Assembly (NCBI GenBank): GCA_947366545.1
Contig: CANBAL010000007.1
Span: forward strand, 1 to 51,977
Length of the DNA: 51,977 nucleotides
Origin: an uncultured Clostridia bacterium
GTDB lineage: Bacteria > Bacillota > Clostridia > Christensenellales > UBA1242
Reading direction: 5' to 3'
Shown here one piece after another: positions 34,107-42,637 of the stretch. Both the position numbers and the translations under genes were made by a program. Numbering within the stretch: position 1 is the stretch's first letter; every line of letters starts with the position of its first letter. The notes under the pieces were generated by a model. That model did not search any database. It was not told the origin of the DNA and saw only the letters and a program-made list of their open reading frames with translations.

Positions 34107-35540
34107 ATGGAGAAGGGACTTGAGAAATTATTGTTAATAAATAAAGAGATTGAAAGGCGTAAAACCGAAGATAATCTTTTAAAATACAATACCGGTGAAA
34201 GAGTGCATAAAAAACAAATTGCCTTCCATAAATGCCAAAAGCGTAATCGCTGGGTTTTTGGTGGCAATCGTAGTGGTAAAACCGAGTGTGGTGCGGTGGA
34301 GACGGTGTGGCTTGCACGTGGGATACACCCGTATCGGGAGAATAAAAAAGATGTTTCCTGTTGGGTTGTCAGTGTAAGTAGACAGGTGCAAAGAGAGGTT
34401 GCACAGGCGAAGATACTCTACTATTTACGGAGTGACCAAATAGTGGAGATAGTCATGTCCAGCGGTAGAGCAGATAGTGCAAACCATGGAATTATTGATT
34501 TTATTGTTGTAAAGAATGCACTTGGCGGCACCAGTAAAATTGCCTTTAAAAGTTGTGACCAAGGCAGGGAGAAATTTCAAGGCAGTTCCCTAGATTTTGT
34601 CTGGTTCGATGAGGAGCCACCATATGATATATATGAGGAGTGCCGTATGCGTGTACTTGACCGCTGTGGGCATATTTTTGGCACCATGACCCCGCTTAAA
34701 GGCCTAACATGGGTCTATAATAAAATATACCTCAATGAAAATAATGATAGTGAGGTTTGGTATGAGCAAATGGAGTGGTCAGATAATCCTTATTTAAATG
34801 AGGACGAAGTCAAACTCATGTGTGAAAGTATGAGCGAGGAGGAACTTGAAAGTCGCAGATACGGTAAGTTCATTCAGTATGGGGGTATGGTGTACCCAGA
34901 GTTTGATGAAAATGTCAATGTAATTGATCCTTTCGAAGTGCCACTTGACTGGCAATGTAAGATATCTATTGACCCAGGTCTTAACAATTACACCTCAGTG
35001 CACTGGTACGCAGTCGATTATGATGGAAATATCTATGTGGTAGCCGAGCATTATGAGCGTGGGAAATTTGTTGACTATCACGCACAAAGAATAAAAGAGA
35101 TTAGTGAAAGACTCAACTGGCATACAAGTTACCACGGCATGTATGAGGCGCTTATCGACTCTGCGGCAAATCAAAGGACGCTTGCCAGCAGTAAAAGTGT
35201 GGCGCAACTTTTTTATGAGAATGGGATTATTGTCAACACTAATGTCAATAAGGATGTTTTTGTTGGAATAAATAGGGTAAAAAGTTATCTGCGCAATGCC
35301 GAGGGCAAGAGTAGACTTTTTATATTCAGAAATTGTACCAATATGATAAGGGAAATCAAAGGCTACTTTTGGGGTAATGAAGATAGCCCCGTAAAAAAGG
35401 ATGACCATGCAATGGATGAACTACGGTATTTTATTATGAGTAGACCTGAAAATAAAAAGAAGGAGGTTGCCACCGAGGTACAAAAGCATAAGGAGAGGTT
35501 ACTAAGAAAGGTAAAAAATGATAGAAAAATCAGTTATTAA
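34107..35540 (+). CDS. Phage terminase large subunit (TerL), apparently complete
   Basis: The 477-aa protein has both TerL domains. The ATPase has Walker A GGNRSGKT (52-59), Walker B LDFVWFDEE (162-170) with the catalytic acidic pair, and the coupling motif GTMTP (192-196). The RNase H-like nuclease has D289 (ISIDPGL), D351 (ALIDSAAN) and D437 (HAMDELRYF). This enzyme packages phage DNA into proheads and cuts concatemers. GGAG precedes ATG 34107. No small terminase, portal, protease or capsid gene is nearby: next comes a surface protein. No inactivating change is seen, which is odd for a decaying prophage remnant. Confidence 0.93.
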   Translation: MEKGLEKLLLINKEIERRKTEDNLLKYNTGERVHKKQIAFHKCQKRNRWVFGGNRSGKTECGAVETVWLARGIHPYRENKKDVSCWVVSVSRQVQREVAQAKILYYLRSDQIVEIVMSSGRADSANHGIIDFIVVKNALGGTSKIAFKSCDQGREKFQGSSLDFVWFDEEPPYDIYEECRMRVLDRCGHIFGTMTPLKGLTWVYNKIYLNENNDSEVWYEQMEWSDNPYLNEDEVKLMCESMSEEELESRRYGKFIQYGGMVYPEFDENVNVIDPFEVPLDWQCKISIDPGLNNYTSVHWYAVDYDGNIYVVAEHYERGKFVDYHAQRIKEISERLNWHTSYHGMYEALIDSAANQRTLASSKSVAQLFYENGIIVNTNVNKDVFVGINRVKSYLRNAEGKSRLFIFRNCTNMIREIKGYFWGNEDSPVKKDDHAMDELRYFIMSRPENKKKEVATEVQKHKERLLRKVKNDRKISY

Positions 35541-35570
35541 ATATTAAATTGCGATAAAAAGTAAAATAAT

Positions 35571-35614
35571 TTACAATTTATTTGGAAAAATAAATTTAAT
35601 ATGGTAAATTGTAA
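35571..35614. promoter_or_regulatory. 10-bp inverted repeat spanning the surface-gene promoter region
   Basis: TTACAATTTA (35571-35580) and TAAATTGTAA (35605-35614) are perfect complements 24 nt apart. They bracket the likely promoter of the gene at 35630, whose ribosome site is AGGTG. This could be a dimeric repressor site. Confidence 0.4.
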
Positions 35615-35629
35615 CTAATAGGTGTAAAG

Positions 35630-37891
35630 ATGAAGAAATTAAGTTTTATCATGTTTGCTATAGTTTTTTCACTTGGGGGACTGTTTGTCGCTCCCTCTTT
35701 TACCAGTGCGGTTGATGAGCCTCCGATAGTAGTTTCCACCGCATCAGATTTTGTAAGTAAGGTTAAAGGCTCTGCGAATATAAAACTCGGCGGGAACCTA
35801 GACTTTCGTGGCGGCACTATAAATGCAGAGGAGTTTTCAGGAAAACTCGACGGCAATGGCTATACAATTTCCAATTTTGTTATAAAGTCAGATAATCACA
35901 ATTATGGACTTATAAGTCACCTAAATGGCGGCGAAATATCAAATTTAAAACTTGATGGCAGCGTGGAATATGACTTTTCAAGTTCTTCACAAACGCCAGT
36001 GAATGTCGGCCTCGTGGCAGGTCTTGTTTCCAATGGCGGAATAATAAAAAATTGTGAAATTACAAATTTAAAAATAAATACGGTAGGTAAAGAGAATTTA
36101 AGTTTTACCACCCAGTTCACCTATGGCGGAATTGCAGGTGCTGTGATAAATGAAAAGAGTGCTGTCACAAATTGTGTAAATCATTCAAGTGTAGATTTGT
36201 CAACCTCGCTTTCCGCAACCAATCTTATGCGTGTTGGCGGAATAGTAGGGCGGTTGCATGATGGCAGCGTAAGTTTTTGTAATGCCCGCGGTAATATCAC
36301 CTATGCGGCAGTAGAGATTGATTCCAGCATCACCTTTTATAATGGCGGAATTATCGGCGATGTAGAGGGCAGTTCAACCAAGGCATATAACCTCACTTTT
36401 GAAGGCGAAATTTCAAGAAACAGCGAAACAGATTATTCAACCTCATCTTCTCGCTCAGGGGGAATAGTAGGAAGGATATCTTCACTTGCCGACTTAGAGC
36501 AGATAGATTTGTCAAACTGCTACTGGACAAATGAGGATTTAGAGCGTGCTTTTGATGAAGATAATGGCTATACTTTCGACCCTCAATATGTAAGATATCA
36601 AAAAGATATTCAGCGTGTATTTTACACCAACTCTGAAAACTGGCATAAAAGATATGGCGAGTGGGACTTTGGCAAAACTTGGATAATGAGCAGCGTCCTT
36701 CACCTTCAATGTTTCCAATCTTTCAATTATTCTTTCAATGATTATGTTGATCCAGACGGAATAATAGATGAAGAGAGGAGTAGCATTCCAAATATTTGCA
36801 AATATGGCGAAAAGGTGGAGATAAGGCTTCAAATTAAGGATGAGTATAAAGGTTATTATACTTTAAAACAGGTGCTTCTCAATTCTGCTCCTATGAATGA
36901 TTACACCGTAGTAGACGATAGTGCCAATGGTAGATACACAATCACTTTTGATTCCAATGATAGAACAGATGGCAGTTATTCTTTCAAAATGGACGCCATT
37001 TCCTATAAATGCTTTGTTGTAAGTTCAGATGCTAACAAGGGGCTTGTCAAGAGGGTAAGTGATAGACAGGCATCATCCTCCCTAGAATTAAATCTGACTT
37101 ATGCCCGTAATGACACTCAGCGTCAGTCGATATTGTCTCAAACCGACTCACATTCTATCTACACACCATCTGGCTGGAAACTCTATCACTGGACGGGCAA
37201 CACTACACCAACCATAGACGGCGCTTCATGGCAAGAGGTACAAACCTTTGCTGACGCTGGCAAAACTCAACTTGATATTATGTTTGGCCGTAGCGAATAT
37301 TTCAATAGGCCCTTCAAACTCGTTGCATATTATACGGATGAGGAAGCCTTTATTGTAAATGTGAGGGGGGATGACAATATCACCTCTATCAAATTCCTTG
37401 GCATTGATATGACAGAGGAGGGCATAAAAACCTCATCATCTGAAACGCGAGCAGAACTTGTTGTAGCGGTGAAAGAGGGGTATGAACTTGACATAGATAG
37501 ATTAAATAGCGTGGTATCTTCCTTGTATGGTGGCGGCAGCGTAGGCACTCTCATACCATCCACTCCACAAGTGAACGAAAATGGTGAAACTACATATTTC
37601 ATCTATCTCAATATGAAAAATATCAATAAAAACGGCACAGGCCTTAATGTTGCACTCAATCTTTACACCAAGGTAAAGACGGAGGAGAAAAATGATGACC
37701 TGTTGTGGCTGTGGATAACCCTTCCAATCGTTGTAGTACTTATAGTTGTGGGAATTGTACTCTTCTTCCTACTTAGGAGGCGTAGAATTTTAAATGCTCG
37801 CCTTAAAAACGATAACACGACGCTTGTTAAGAATAATAAGAAGGAAAAGCCAAAAGAGAAACAAGCCGATTATAAAGATTTCTATTATTAA
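35630..37891 (+). CDS. Membrane-anchored beta-helix surface protein
   Basis: The 753-aa protein has a signal peptide (1-27). A GLUG-like right-handed beta-helix region follows (about 35-300; recurrent NYGLISHLNGGEISNLKLDG, GGIVGRLHDGSVSFCNARG, GGIIGDVEGSS). A non-repeat ectodomain extends to ~685, then a TM helix (about 692-715) and a basic cytosolic tail (LLRRRRILNARLKND..KEKQADYKDFYY). It shares the GLUG-like class with the proteins at 1 and 5940 but lacks InlB repeats and is anchored by TM rather than released. Adhesion or matrix interaction is inferred. An inverted repeat overlaps its promoter region. Confidence 0.85.
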   Translation: MKKLSFIMFAIVFSLGGLFVAPSFTSAVDEPPIVVSTASDFVSKVKGSANIKLGGNLDFRGGTINAEEFSGKLDGNGYTISNFVIKSDNHNYGLISHLNGGEISNLKLDGSVEYDFSSSSQTPVNVGLVAGLVSNGGIIKNCEITNLKINTVGKENLSFTTQFTYGGIAGAVINEKSAVTNCVNHSSVDLSTSLSATNLMRVGGIVGRLHDGSVSFCNARGNITYAAVEIDSSITFYNGGIIGDVEGSSTKAYNLTFEGEISRNSETDYSTSSSRSGGIVGRISSLADLEQIDLSNCYWTNEDLERAFDEDNGYTFDPQYVRYQKDIQRVFYTNSENWHKRYGEWDFGKTWIMSSVLHLQCFQSFNYSFNDYVDPDGIIDEERSSIPNICKYGEKVEIRLQIKDEYKGYYTLKQVLLNSAPMNDYTVVDDSANGRYTITFDSNDRTDGSYSFKMDAISYKCFVVSSDANKGLVKRVSDRQASSSLELNLTYARNDTQRQSILSQTDSHSIYTPSGWKLYHWTGNTTPTIDGASWQEVQTFADAGKTQLDIMFGRSEYFNRPFKLVAYYTDEEAFIVNVRGDDNITSIKFLGIDMTEEGIKTSSSETRAELVVAVKEGYELDIDRLNSVVSSLYGGGSVGTLIPSTPQVNENGETTYFIYLNMKNINKNGTGLNVALNLYTKVKTEEKNDDLLWLWITLPIVVVLIVVGIVLFFLLRRRRILNARLKNDNTTLVKNNKKEKPKEKQADYKDFYY

Positions 37892-37896
37892 AAAAA

Positions 37897-37922
37897 AGCA
37901 CTAGATAATCTAGTGCTTTTAT
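37897..37922 (+). terminator. Terminator of the surface gene
   Basis: AGCACTAGA (37897-37905) / TCTAGTGCT (37909-37917) with a TAA loop and a T-rich tail. Confidence 0.88.
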
Positions 37923-37964
37923 TATTTATTTGAGGGTTAATCTTTTTAGAAATTTATTTAAATC

Positions 37965-38171
37965 GGACTGGCGGACTTTCCGTGAGGAAAGCGGAGAAGC
38001 AAAATGTATCATTTTGCCCGCGTAGTCCAAAGGACACTTTATTAGGAAGAGGACTAGGTGGAGAAACCACGCGGGCAGTGGTTAGCACATTTTTAATGTG
38101 CGTGTCCGCGTAAAAAAATACATTTTATGTTGAAACAACTTAAAATGTATTTTTCCGACTGGTGTCTGTCC
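37965..38171 (+). ncRNA. Copy C of a three-copy structured RNA family
   Basis: The 207-nt element begins GGACTGGCGGACT and ends GGTGTCTGTCC. Its 5' stem is GGACT/AGTCC where A and B have GAATTTCAA/TTGAAATTC: same place, new sequence, still paired. It adds CTTTCC/GGAAAG and GCAAAATG/CATTTTGC hairpins inside. The core reads AAGGACACTTTATTAGG and GAGAAACCA. The 3' domain has ACGCGG/CCGCGT around GCACATT/AATGTGC, plus an extra 12-bp hairpin (AAATACATTTTA with its complement). A weak promoter (TTGAGG 37930-37935, 17 bp, TTTATT) ends just upstream. It lies after a terminator, so it is not the tail of the surface mRNA. Confidence 0.65.
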
Positions 38172-39166
38172 TAAATTTTTTCCGCTACGGAATTGTCAAC
38201 ACAGTTTTCAAAAACAGGATTGTAAGTTTTGCCAGAGCACTGGTTAATAATCTTCACAAGAGTGTCAAAGGAAGATTTTTCCATTTTAGGTGTAGGGCTC
38301 CAAGCCTTGAGGTCACTGTACTGGCTCACTGCAATTTCAAGTTCACCTTGGCTCATCGCAGGGAAAGAGTTTTTAAGGGCAGCCGCTCCAAAGCTCGCGT
38401 CTTTGGTAGTAAGATAGGTGTAGCCTTTCATCACTGCTCTAAGGAATTTTTCCGCCTGCACAGGGTGCGACTTCAAATAACTTTCCTTTGCAACAAAGCA
38501 GGTGTATGGAACAAGACCAGAAAACTCGCCGACAGAGGAGACAATGTAGCCCGCACCTTGATTTTGCAGAGTGGTGGCAGTAGGCTCAAATAGGGTGCAG
38601 AATTCATTGTCAGTGGTACGGAATTCGGTTGCAATATTTGCAAATTGCACATCTTTTCGTAGGTTCACCTCATCTTCGCCGGTACCGATTTTAAGTCCCG
38701 CATTTTCGATGACATATTGCAGTGTCATAGCAGGAAGTCCGCCGTCACGCCCACCAATGATAGTCTTGTTTTTAAGCATATCAAGGGTGAAGTTGTCGAT
38801 AGGCGTTTTGCTCACAATGTAAGAGCCGTCTTTTTGGGTGAGCTGTCCAAAAACCAAAGGTTTGTCTTTAGTCTCGTTTGCATAAACAACGGTTTCAGGG
38901 CCAACCAAAGCAACTTCACAGTTACCGCTTAGAAGGACGCTCATAGAGGTGTGAGAGCCGTCGTTACTTTCGAGAGTAACCTTCAAGCCTTCCTCCTCAA
39001 AATAGCCGAGGTTAATTGCGGCATATAGAGGGGCGTAGAAGATGCTGTGGGTCACTTCGTTAATTTTGATTTCGTTTTCATCTTTTCCGCATGCAACAAA
39101 AAGGCAACTTGCGAGGCCAATCAGAAAGCAGAGGCAGAAAAGAGATATACTTTTTAAGTATCGCAT
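38171..39166 (-). CDS. NMT1/SsuA-like substrate-binding lipoprotein
   Basis: The 331-aa protein has a lipoprotein signal with lipobox LFVAC (Cys26) and the NMT1/THI5-like fold: INEVTHSIFYAPLYAAINLGYFEEEGLKV, VLLSGNCEVALVGPET and GGRDGGLPAMTLQYVI (quoted in parts). Homologues bind thiamine precursors, sulfonates or nitrate for ABC import. AAGGAGG precedes ATG 39166. Neither the permease nor the ATPase gene is adjacent, so it is an orphan in this window. Its stop codon abuts RNA copy C. Confidence 0.85.
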   Translation of the reverse strand: MRYLKSISLFCLCFLIGLASCLFVACGKDENEIKINEVTHSIFYAPLYAAINLGYFEEEGLKVTLESNDGSHTSMSVLLSGNCEVALVGPETVVYANETKDKPLVFGQLTQKDGSYIVSKTPIDNFTLDMLKNKTIIGGRDGGLPAMTLQYVIENAGLKIGTGEDEVNLRKDVQFANIATEFRTTDNEFCTLFEPTATTLQNQGAGYIVSSVGEFSGLVPYTCFVAKESYLKSHPVQAEKFLRAVMKGYTYLTTKDASFGAAALKNSFPAMSQGELEIAVSQYSDLKAWSPTPKMEKSSFDTLVKIINQCSGKTYNPVFENCVDNSVAEKI

Positions 39167-39233
39167 AATTCCTCCTTACAAACTCCATAATATGGAATTT
39201 TTGCGGGCAAGGTTACAAAATCGGCGAATTTAT

Positions 39234-39262
39234 TTGATTTTTATAAAGCAATTATATATACT
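39234..39262 (+). promoter_or_regulatory. valS promoter
   Basis: TTGATT (39234-39239), 17 bp and TATACT (39257-39262), then CGGAG before ATG 39285. No T-box leader precedes this tRNA synthetase gene: the leader is under 20 nt. Confidence 0.65.
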
Positions 39263-39284
39263 TTATCTATTAAACGGAGCAGAT

Positions 39285-41873
39285 ATGGAAAAGACTTACA
39301 ATCCACAAGAATTTGAGAAGAGAATATATCAGACATGGCTAGACCATAAGTATTTTTCGCCCACCCCAGATGAGCGTGAAAGTTATTGTATAGTGATGCC
39401 CCCACCAAATGTAACGGGTAAGGCACATGTTGGGCATGCACTTAATAATACGATACAAGATATTCTTATAAGGACGAAGAGGATGCAGGGGTATAACGCC
39501 CTTTGGGTACCAGGCACCGACCATGCCGCACTTGCTACTGAGGAGATGATAGTAAAGCACCTTGCCAAACAAAATCTCACAAAGGAAGGTGTCGGGCGAG
39601 AGAAATTTCTTGAAATCGGCGAAAAGTGGTATAAGGATTATGGCAATACAATCATCGACCAGTTCAAATCAATCGGTCTTTCTTGTGATTGGAATAGGCT
39701 TGCGTTCACCATGAATGAAAACCTTTCCCGTGCTGTACGCCATGTTTTTGTTGATTATTTCAATCGTGGACTAATTTATAAGGGGAAAAGGGTGGTAAAT
39801 TACTGCCCACATTGCCATACAAGTATAAGCGATAATGAAAATGTACATGTCGACCAAGTGACAAATCTTTGGCATATTCGCTATCCTTTTGCAGATGGCA
39901 GCGGGTATGTTACGGTTGCAACAACAAGGCCAGAAACAATATTTGGTGACACCGCTGTGGCAGTAAACCCAAATGATAAACGCTATAAAGATAAGATAGG
40001 TAAAGACTTAATTTTGCCTCTTGTTGGCAAAAAGATAAAACTCATCGGTGATGAGTATTGTGAAATGGGCTTTGGTACTGGTGCGGTAAAAATAACACCA
40101 GCACATGACCCTAATGACTATGAGGTTGGTCTTCGTCATAACCTCGATATTGTCACCTGTATAGACGATGACGGACTTCTCACTGAAATTGCTGGCAAAT
40201 TTAAGGGTATTGATAGAATAAAAGCCCGCCCAGATATTGAGAAGGCACTCAGAGAGGGTGGCTATCTTGTAAAAGTAGAGAAGTATAAAAACCAAGTCGG
40301 CACCTGTGATAGATGCGGGTCATTTACCGAGCCTAAAATATCAACTCAGTGGTTTGTAAAAATGGACGACCTTGTAAAACCTGCGATAGAGGCGGTAAAG
40401 AAGGGCGAGATTAAGTTTGTTCCAAAACGCTTTGAAAAGACCTATCTTAATTGGCTGGAAAATAGCCAAGATTGGTGTATATCAAGACAGATTTGGCTTG
40501 GCCATAGACTGCCTGTCTACACCTGTCAGGCCTGCGAACATGTATTTGCAAGTGAAGACACACCAGACCAGTGTCCAAGATGTCATAATAGACGCTTCAC
40601 ACAAGAAACCGATGTGCTTGACACATGGTTCTCTTCTGCACTCTGGCCATTCTCAGTCCTTGGCTATCCAGATAAGACAAAGGACCTTGAATATTATTAT
40701 CCAACTTCAACACTTGTCACCGCACAAGATATTATTACTTTCTGGGTTTCCAAAATGGTATTTTCAGGACTTGAATTTATGAAGAAGGTGCCATTCAAAG
40801 CCGTAGTTATAAATGGTATTGTAAGGGATGCAAAGGGCGTTAAAATGTCAAAGCACCTCGGCAATGGCGTTGACCCTATTGATATGGTAGAAAAGTATGG
40901 TGCAGATAGCCTTCGTCTTTCTCTTATCAGCGGTATGAGTATGGGTACCGATATTAAATATAGTGAAGATAAGGCAAAAGAGGCAAAAATATTTATAAAT
41001 AAACTATATAATGCTGGTAAATTTGTACTCCAAAATGTTGAGGGAATAAATGTTAAACCGCTTGCCCAGTTGAAACTAGGCCAGCGTGATAAATGGATAC
41101 TCTCAAACCTTGATAAACTTATAAAATCGGTTACAAAAAACACCGATAAATACGCACTTGGCGTTACCGTATCAAATCTTATAGAGTTCACCACAGGTAA
41201 GTTCTGTGATTGGTACTTAGAGGGTGCAAAAAATGACCTTTATGGAAATAATGAGGAAAGAAAGAGTGTCACCCAAAATGTTTTACTTTATGTTTACACC
41301 GCACTTTTAAAACTTTTCCACCCATTCATACCATTTGTCACAGAGTACATTTATCAAGAACTTCCTGTTCATGACGAAACAATCACACTTTCTGCCTATC
41401 CAAAGAAGGTGGAGGTGCGCGGTCTTAAAAACGACTATGATAAGGTGATAAATCTTGTTAAACAGATAAGGACGGTGCGTTCACAATTTAAGATGCCAGA
41501 TAATATGCGTACCAAATTATACTTAGAAATTTTGTCTAACGAAAAACTCGTAAAAGAGAGTTTGAATGATATCGTTAAACTCGGCTATGCCACTGAAATT
41601 ATAAGTGGCACGCCAGAGGAAAACTCGGTAAAAGTGATAAGCGAAATTGCAAATGTATTTATTCCAATTTCACGGGATACTGAGAAGGAAAAGGCGCGTC
41701 TTGAAAAAGAGATTGAAAGTGTTAAATTTGAAATTGCCCGTTCAGAAAAGATGCTTTCAAACGCAGGCTTTGTAAATAAGGCTCCAGCCTCCCTTATTGA
41801 GAATGAAAAAAATAAACTTGTCAAAAATCAAGAATTATTAAATAAATTACAACAGGAGTTTAAAAATCTATGA
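39285..41873 (+). CDS. valS: Valyl-tRNA synthetase
   Basis: The 862-aa class Ia synthetase has the HIGH-type motif as GKAHVGHAL (residues ~45-53, in PPPNVTGKAHVGHALNNT), the editing (CP1) domain with ATTRPETIFGDTAVAVNP, and KMSKH (KGVKMSKHLGNG). It has DTWFSSALWPFS and a C-terminal coiled coil (EKARLEKEIESVKFEIARSEKM), typical of ValRS. It charges tRNA-Val and edits Thr. ATG 39285 is chosen by CGGAG 5 nt upstream and family length; the longer open frame to 39042 runs through the lipoprotein gene promoter. Its stop overlaps the next start (ATGA). Confidence 0.97.
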   Translation: MEKTYNPQEFEKRIYQTWLDHKYFSPTPDERESYCIVMPPPNVTGKAHVGHALNNTIQDILIRTKRMQGYNALWVPGTDHAALATEEMIVKHLAKQNLTKEGVGREKFLEIGEKWYKDYGNTIIDQFKSIGLSCDWNRLAFTMNENLSRAVRHVFVDYFNRGLIYKGKRVVNYCPHCHTSISDNENVHVDQVTNLWHIRYPFADGSGYVTVATTRPETIFGDTAVAVNPNDKRYKDKIGKDLILPLVGKKIKLIGDEYCEMGFGTGAVKITPAHDPNDYEVGLRHNLDIVTCIDDDGLLTEIAGKFKGIDRIKARPDIEKALREGGYLVKVEKYKNQVGTCDRCGSFTEPKISTQWFVKMDDLVKPAIEAVKKGEIKFVPKRFEKTYLNWLENSQDWCISRQIWLGHRLPVYTCQACEHVFASEDTPDQCPRCHNRRFTQETDVLDTWFSSALWPFSVLGYPDKTKDLEYYYPTSTLVTAQDIITFWVSKMVFSGLEFMKKVPFKAVVINGIVRDAKGVKMSKHLGNGVDPIDMVEKYGADSLRLSLISGMSMGTDIKYSEDKAKEAKIFINKLYNAGKFVLQNVEGINVKPLAQLKLGQRDKWILSNLDKLIKSVTKNTDKYALGVTVSNLIEFTTGKFCDWYLEGAKNDLYGNNEERKSVTQNVLLYVYTALLKLFHPFIPFVTEYIYQELPVHDETITLSAYPKKVEVRGLKNDYDKVINLVKQIRTVRSQFKMPDNMRTKLYLEILSNEKLVKESLNDIVKLGYATEIISGTPEENSVKVISEIANVFIPISRDTEKEKARLEKEIESVKFEIARSEKMLSNAGFVNKAPASLIENEKNKLVKNQELLNKLQQEFKNL

Positions 41874-42589
41874 GAAAAATGACAAAGTTTAAAGATTTGC
41901 CTAAAAATCAAAGAGTATTTCGTATAGTCAACCTATGCGTTATGGGGCTAGTCGCCCTTGCCTCAATCGCTCTAATGATTTATTACGGGGTGGCGGGTGA
42001 CCCAAATAAAAGACTTGCCGCTTCTGGCATAACTCTTGCTGTGGCACTCGTACCATTCCTGCTTGAAATGATTTTCAGATTTAGGTTTAATCCAATCATA
42101 TTCCTTGCCTATCAAATTTACTTTGCGGTGGCAGCGCTTTTTGGCTCCGCACTCAATGGTTATAAACTCATATGGTGGTTTGATACACCTGTGCATATTC
42201 TCATGGGTTACCTTGTATGTATGTGTGGAATATTTATAATTGCCCGCATTCAAAAATATAAGACGATAAATCCATGGCTTGTTATTGTGTTCTGCTTGTT
42301 TTTCTCACTCAGCGTAGAACTTGTGTGGGAACTTGGCGAGTTTATAAGTGATAGACTTTTTGGTACAACCATGCAAAACGGCCCAGAACTTTGGGATACA
42401 ATCAAAGATATGTTTTGTAACTTTGGGGGAGCAATGCTGTTCTTTATTCATTATACTCTTGGTAAATTTACGAAACTCAATCTTGGCATTCCAGCAATAG
42501 AGAAAACTCTTTCCACCCGTGCATACGAACTAGAGCAGCCAACCGAAACCCCACAAAACGAAAGTAGCGAAGAAAATATACAAGAATAA
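41870..42589 (+). CDS. DUF2238 (YjdF)-like membrane protein
   Basis: The 239-aa protein has about six TM helices with motifs WWFDTPVHILMGYL, FSLSVELVWELGEF, and GPELWDTIKDMFCNFGGAML. These resemble DUF2238/YjdF proteins (conserved D..H, E..E and D..D in TM helices). The C-terminal ~35 residues are polar (ETPQNESSEENIQE). It overlaps valS by 4 nt and so is co-translated, though no functional link is apparent. Function is unknown. Confidence 0.7.
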   Translation: MRKMTKFKDLPKNQRVFRIVNLCVMGLVALASIALMIYYGVAGDPNKRLAASGITLAVALVPFLLEMIFRFRFNPIIFLAYQIYFAVAALFGSALNGYKLIWWFDTPVHILMGYLVCMCGIFIIARIQKYKTINPWLVIVFCLFFSLSVELVWELGEFISDRLFGTTMQNGPELWDTIKDMFCNFGGAMLFFIHYTLGKFTKLNLGIPAIEKTLSTRAYELEQPTETPQNESSEENIQE

Positions 42590-42590
42590 A

Positions 42591-42617
42591 AAAGAAGGCT
42601 TTTGCCTTCTTTTTTTG
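42591..42617. terminator. Terminator after valS operon
   Basis: AAAGAAGGC (42591-42599) / GCCTTCTTT (42604-42612) with a TTTT loop and T-run; probably also used by the convergent ABC gene. Confidence 0.85.
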
Positions 42618-42637
42618 TGTCTTAACCTATGAGCAGC

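Noticed and set aside
32401-35540. Full integrated prophage with att sites
   Set aside because: No integrase, structural genes or duplicated tRNA 3' end were found, so only a remnant or domesticated module can be claimed.
39042-39284. 80-codon upstream extension of valS
   Set aside because: It covers the divergent lipoprotein gene's start and the valS promoter, and ValRS proteins begin close to the KTYNPQEFEKRIYQ motif.
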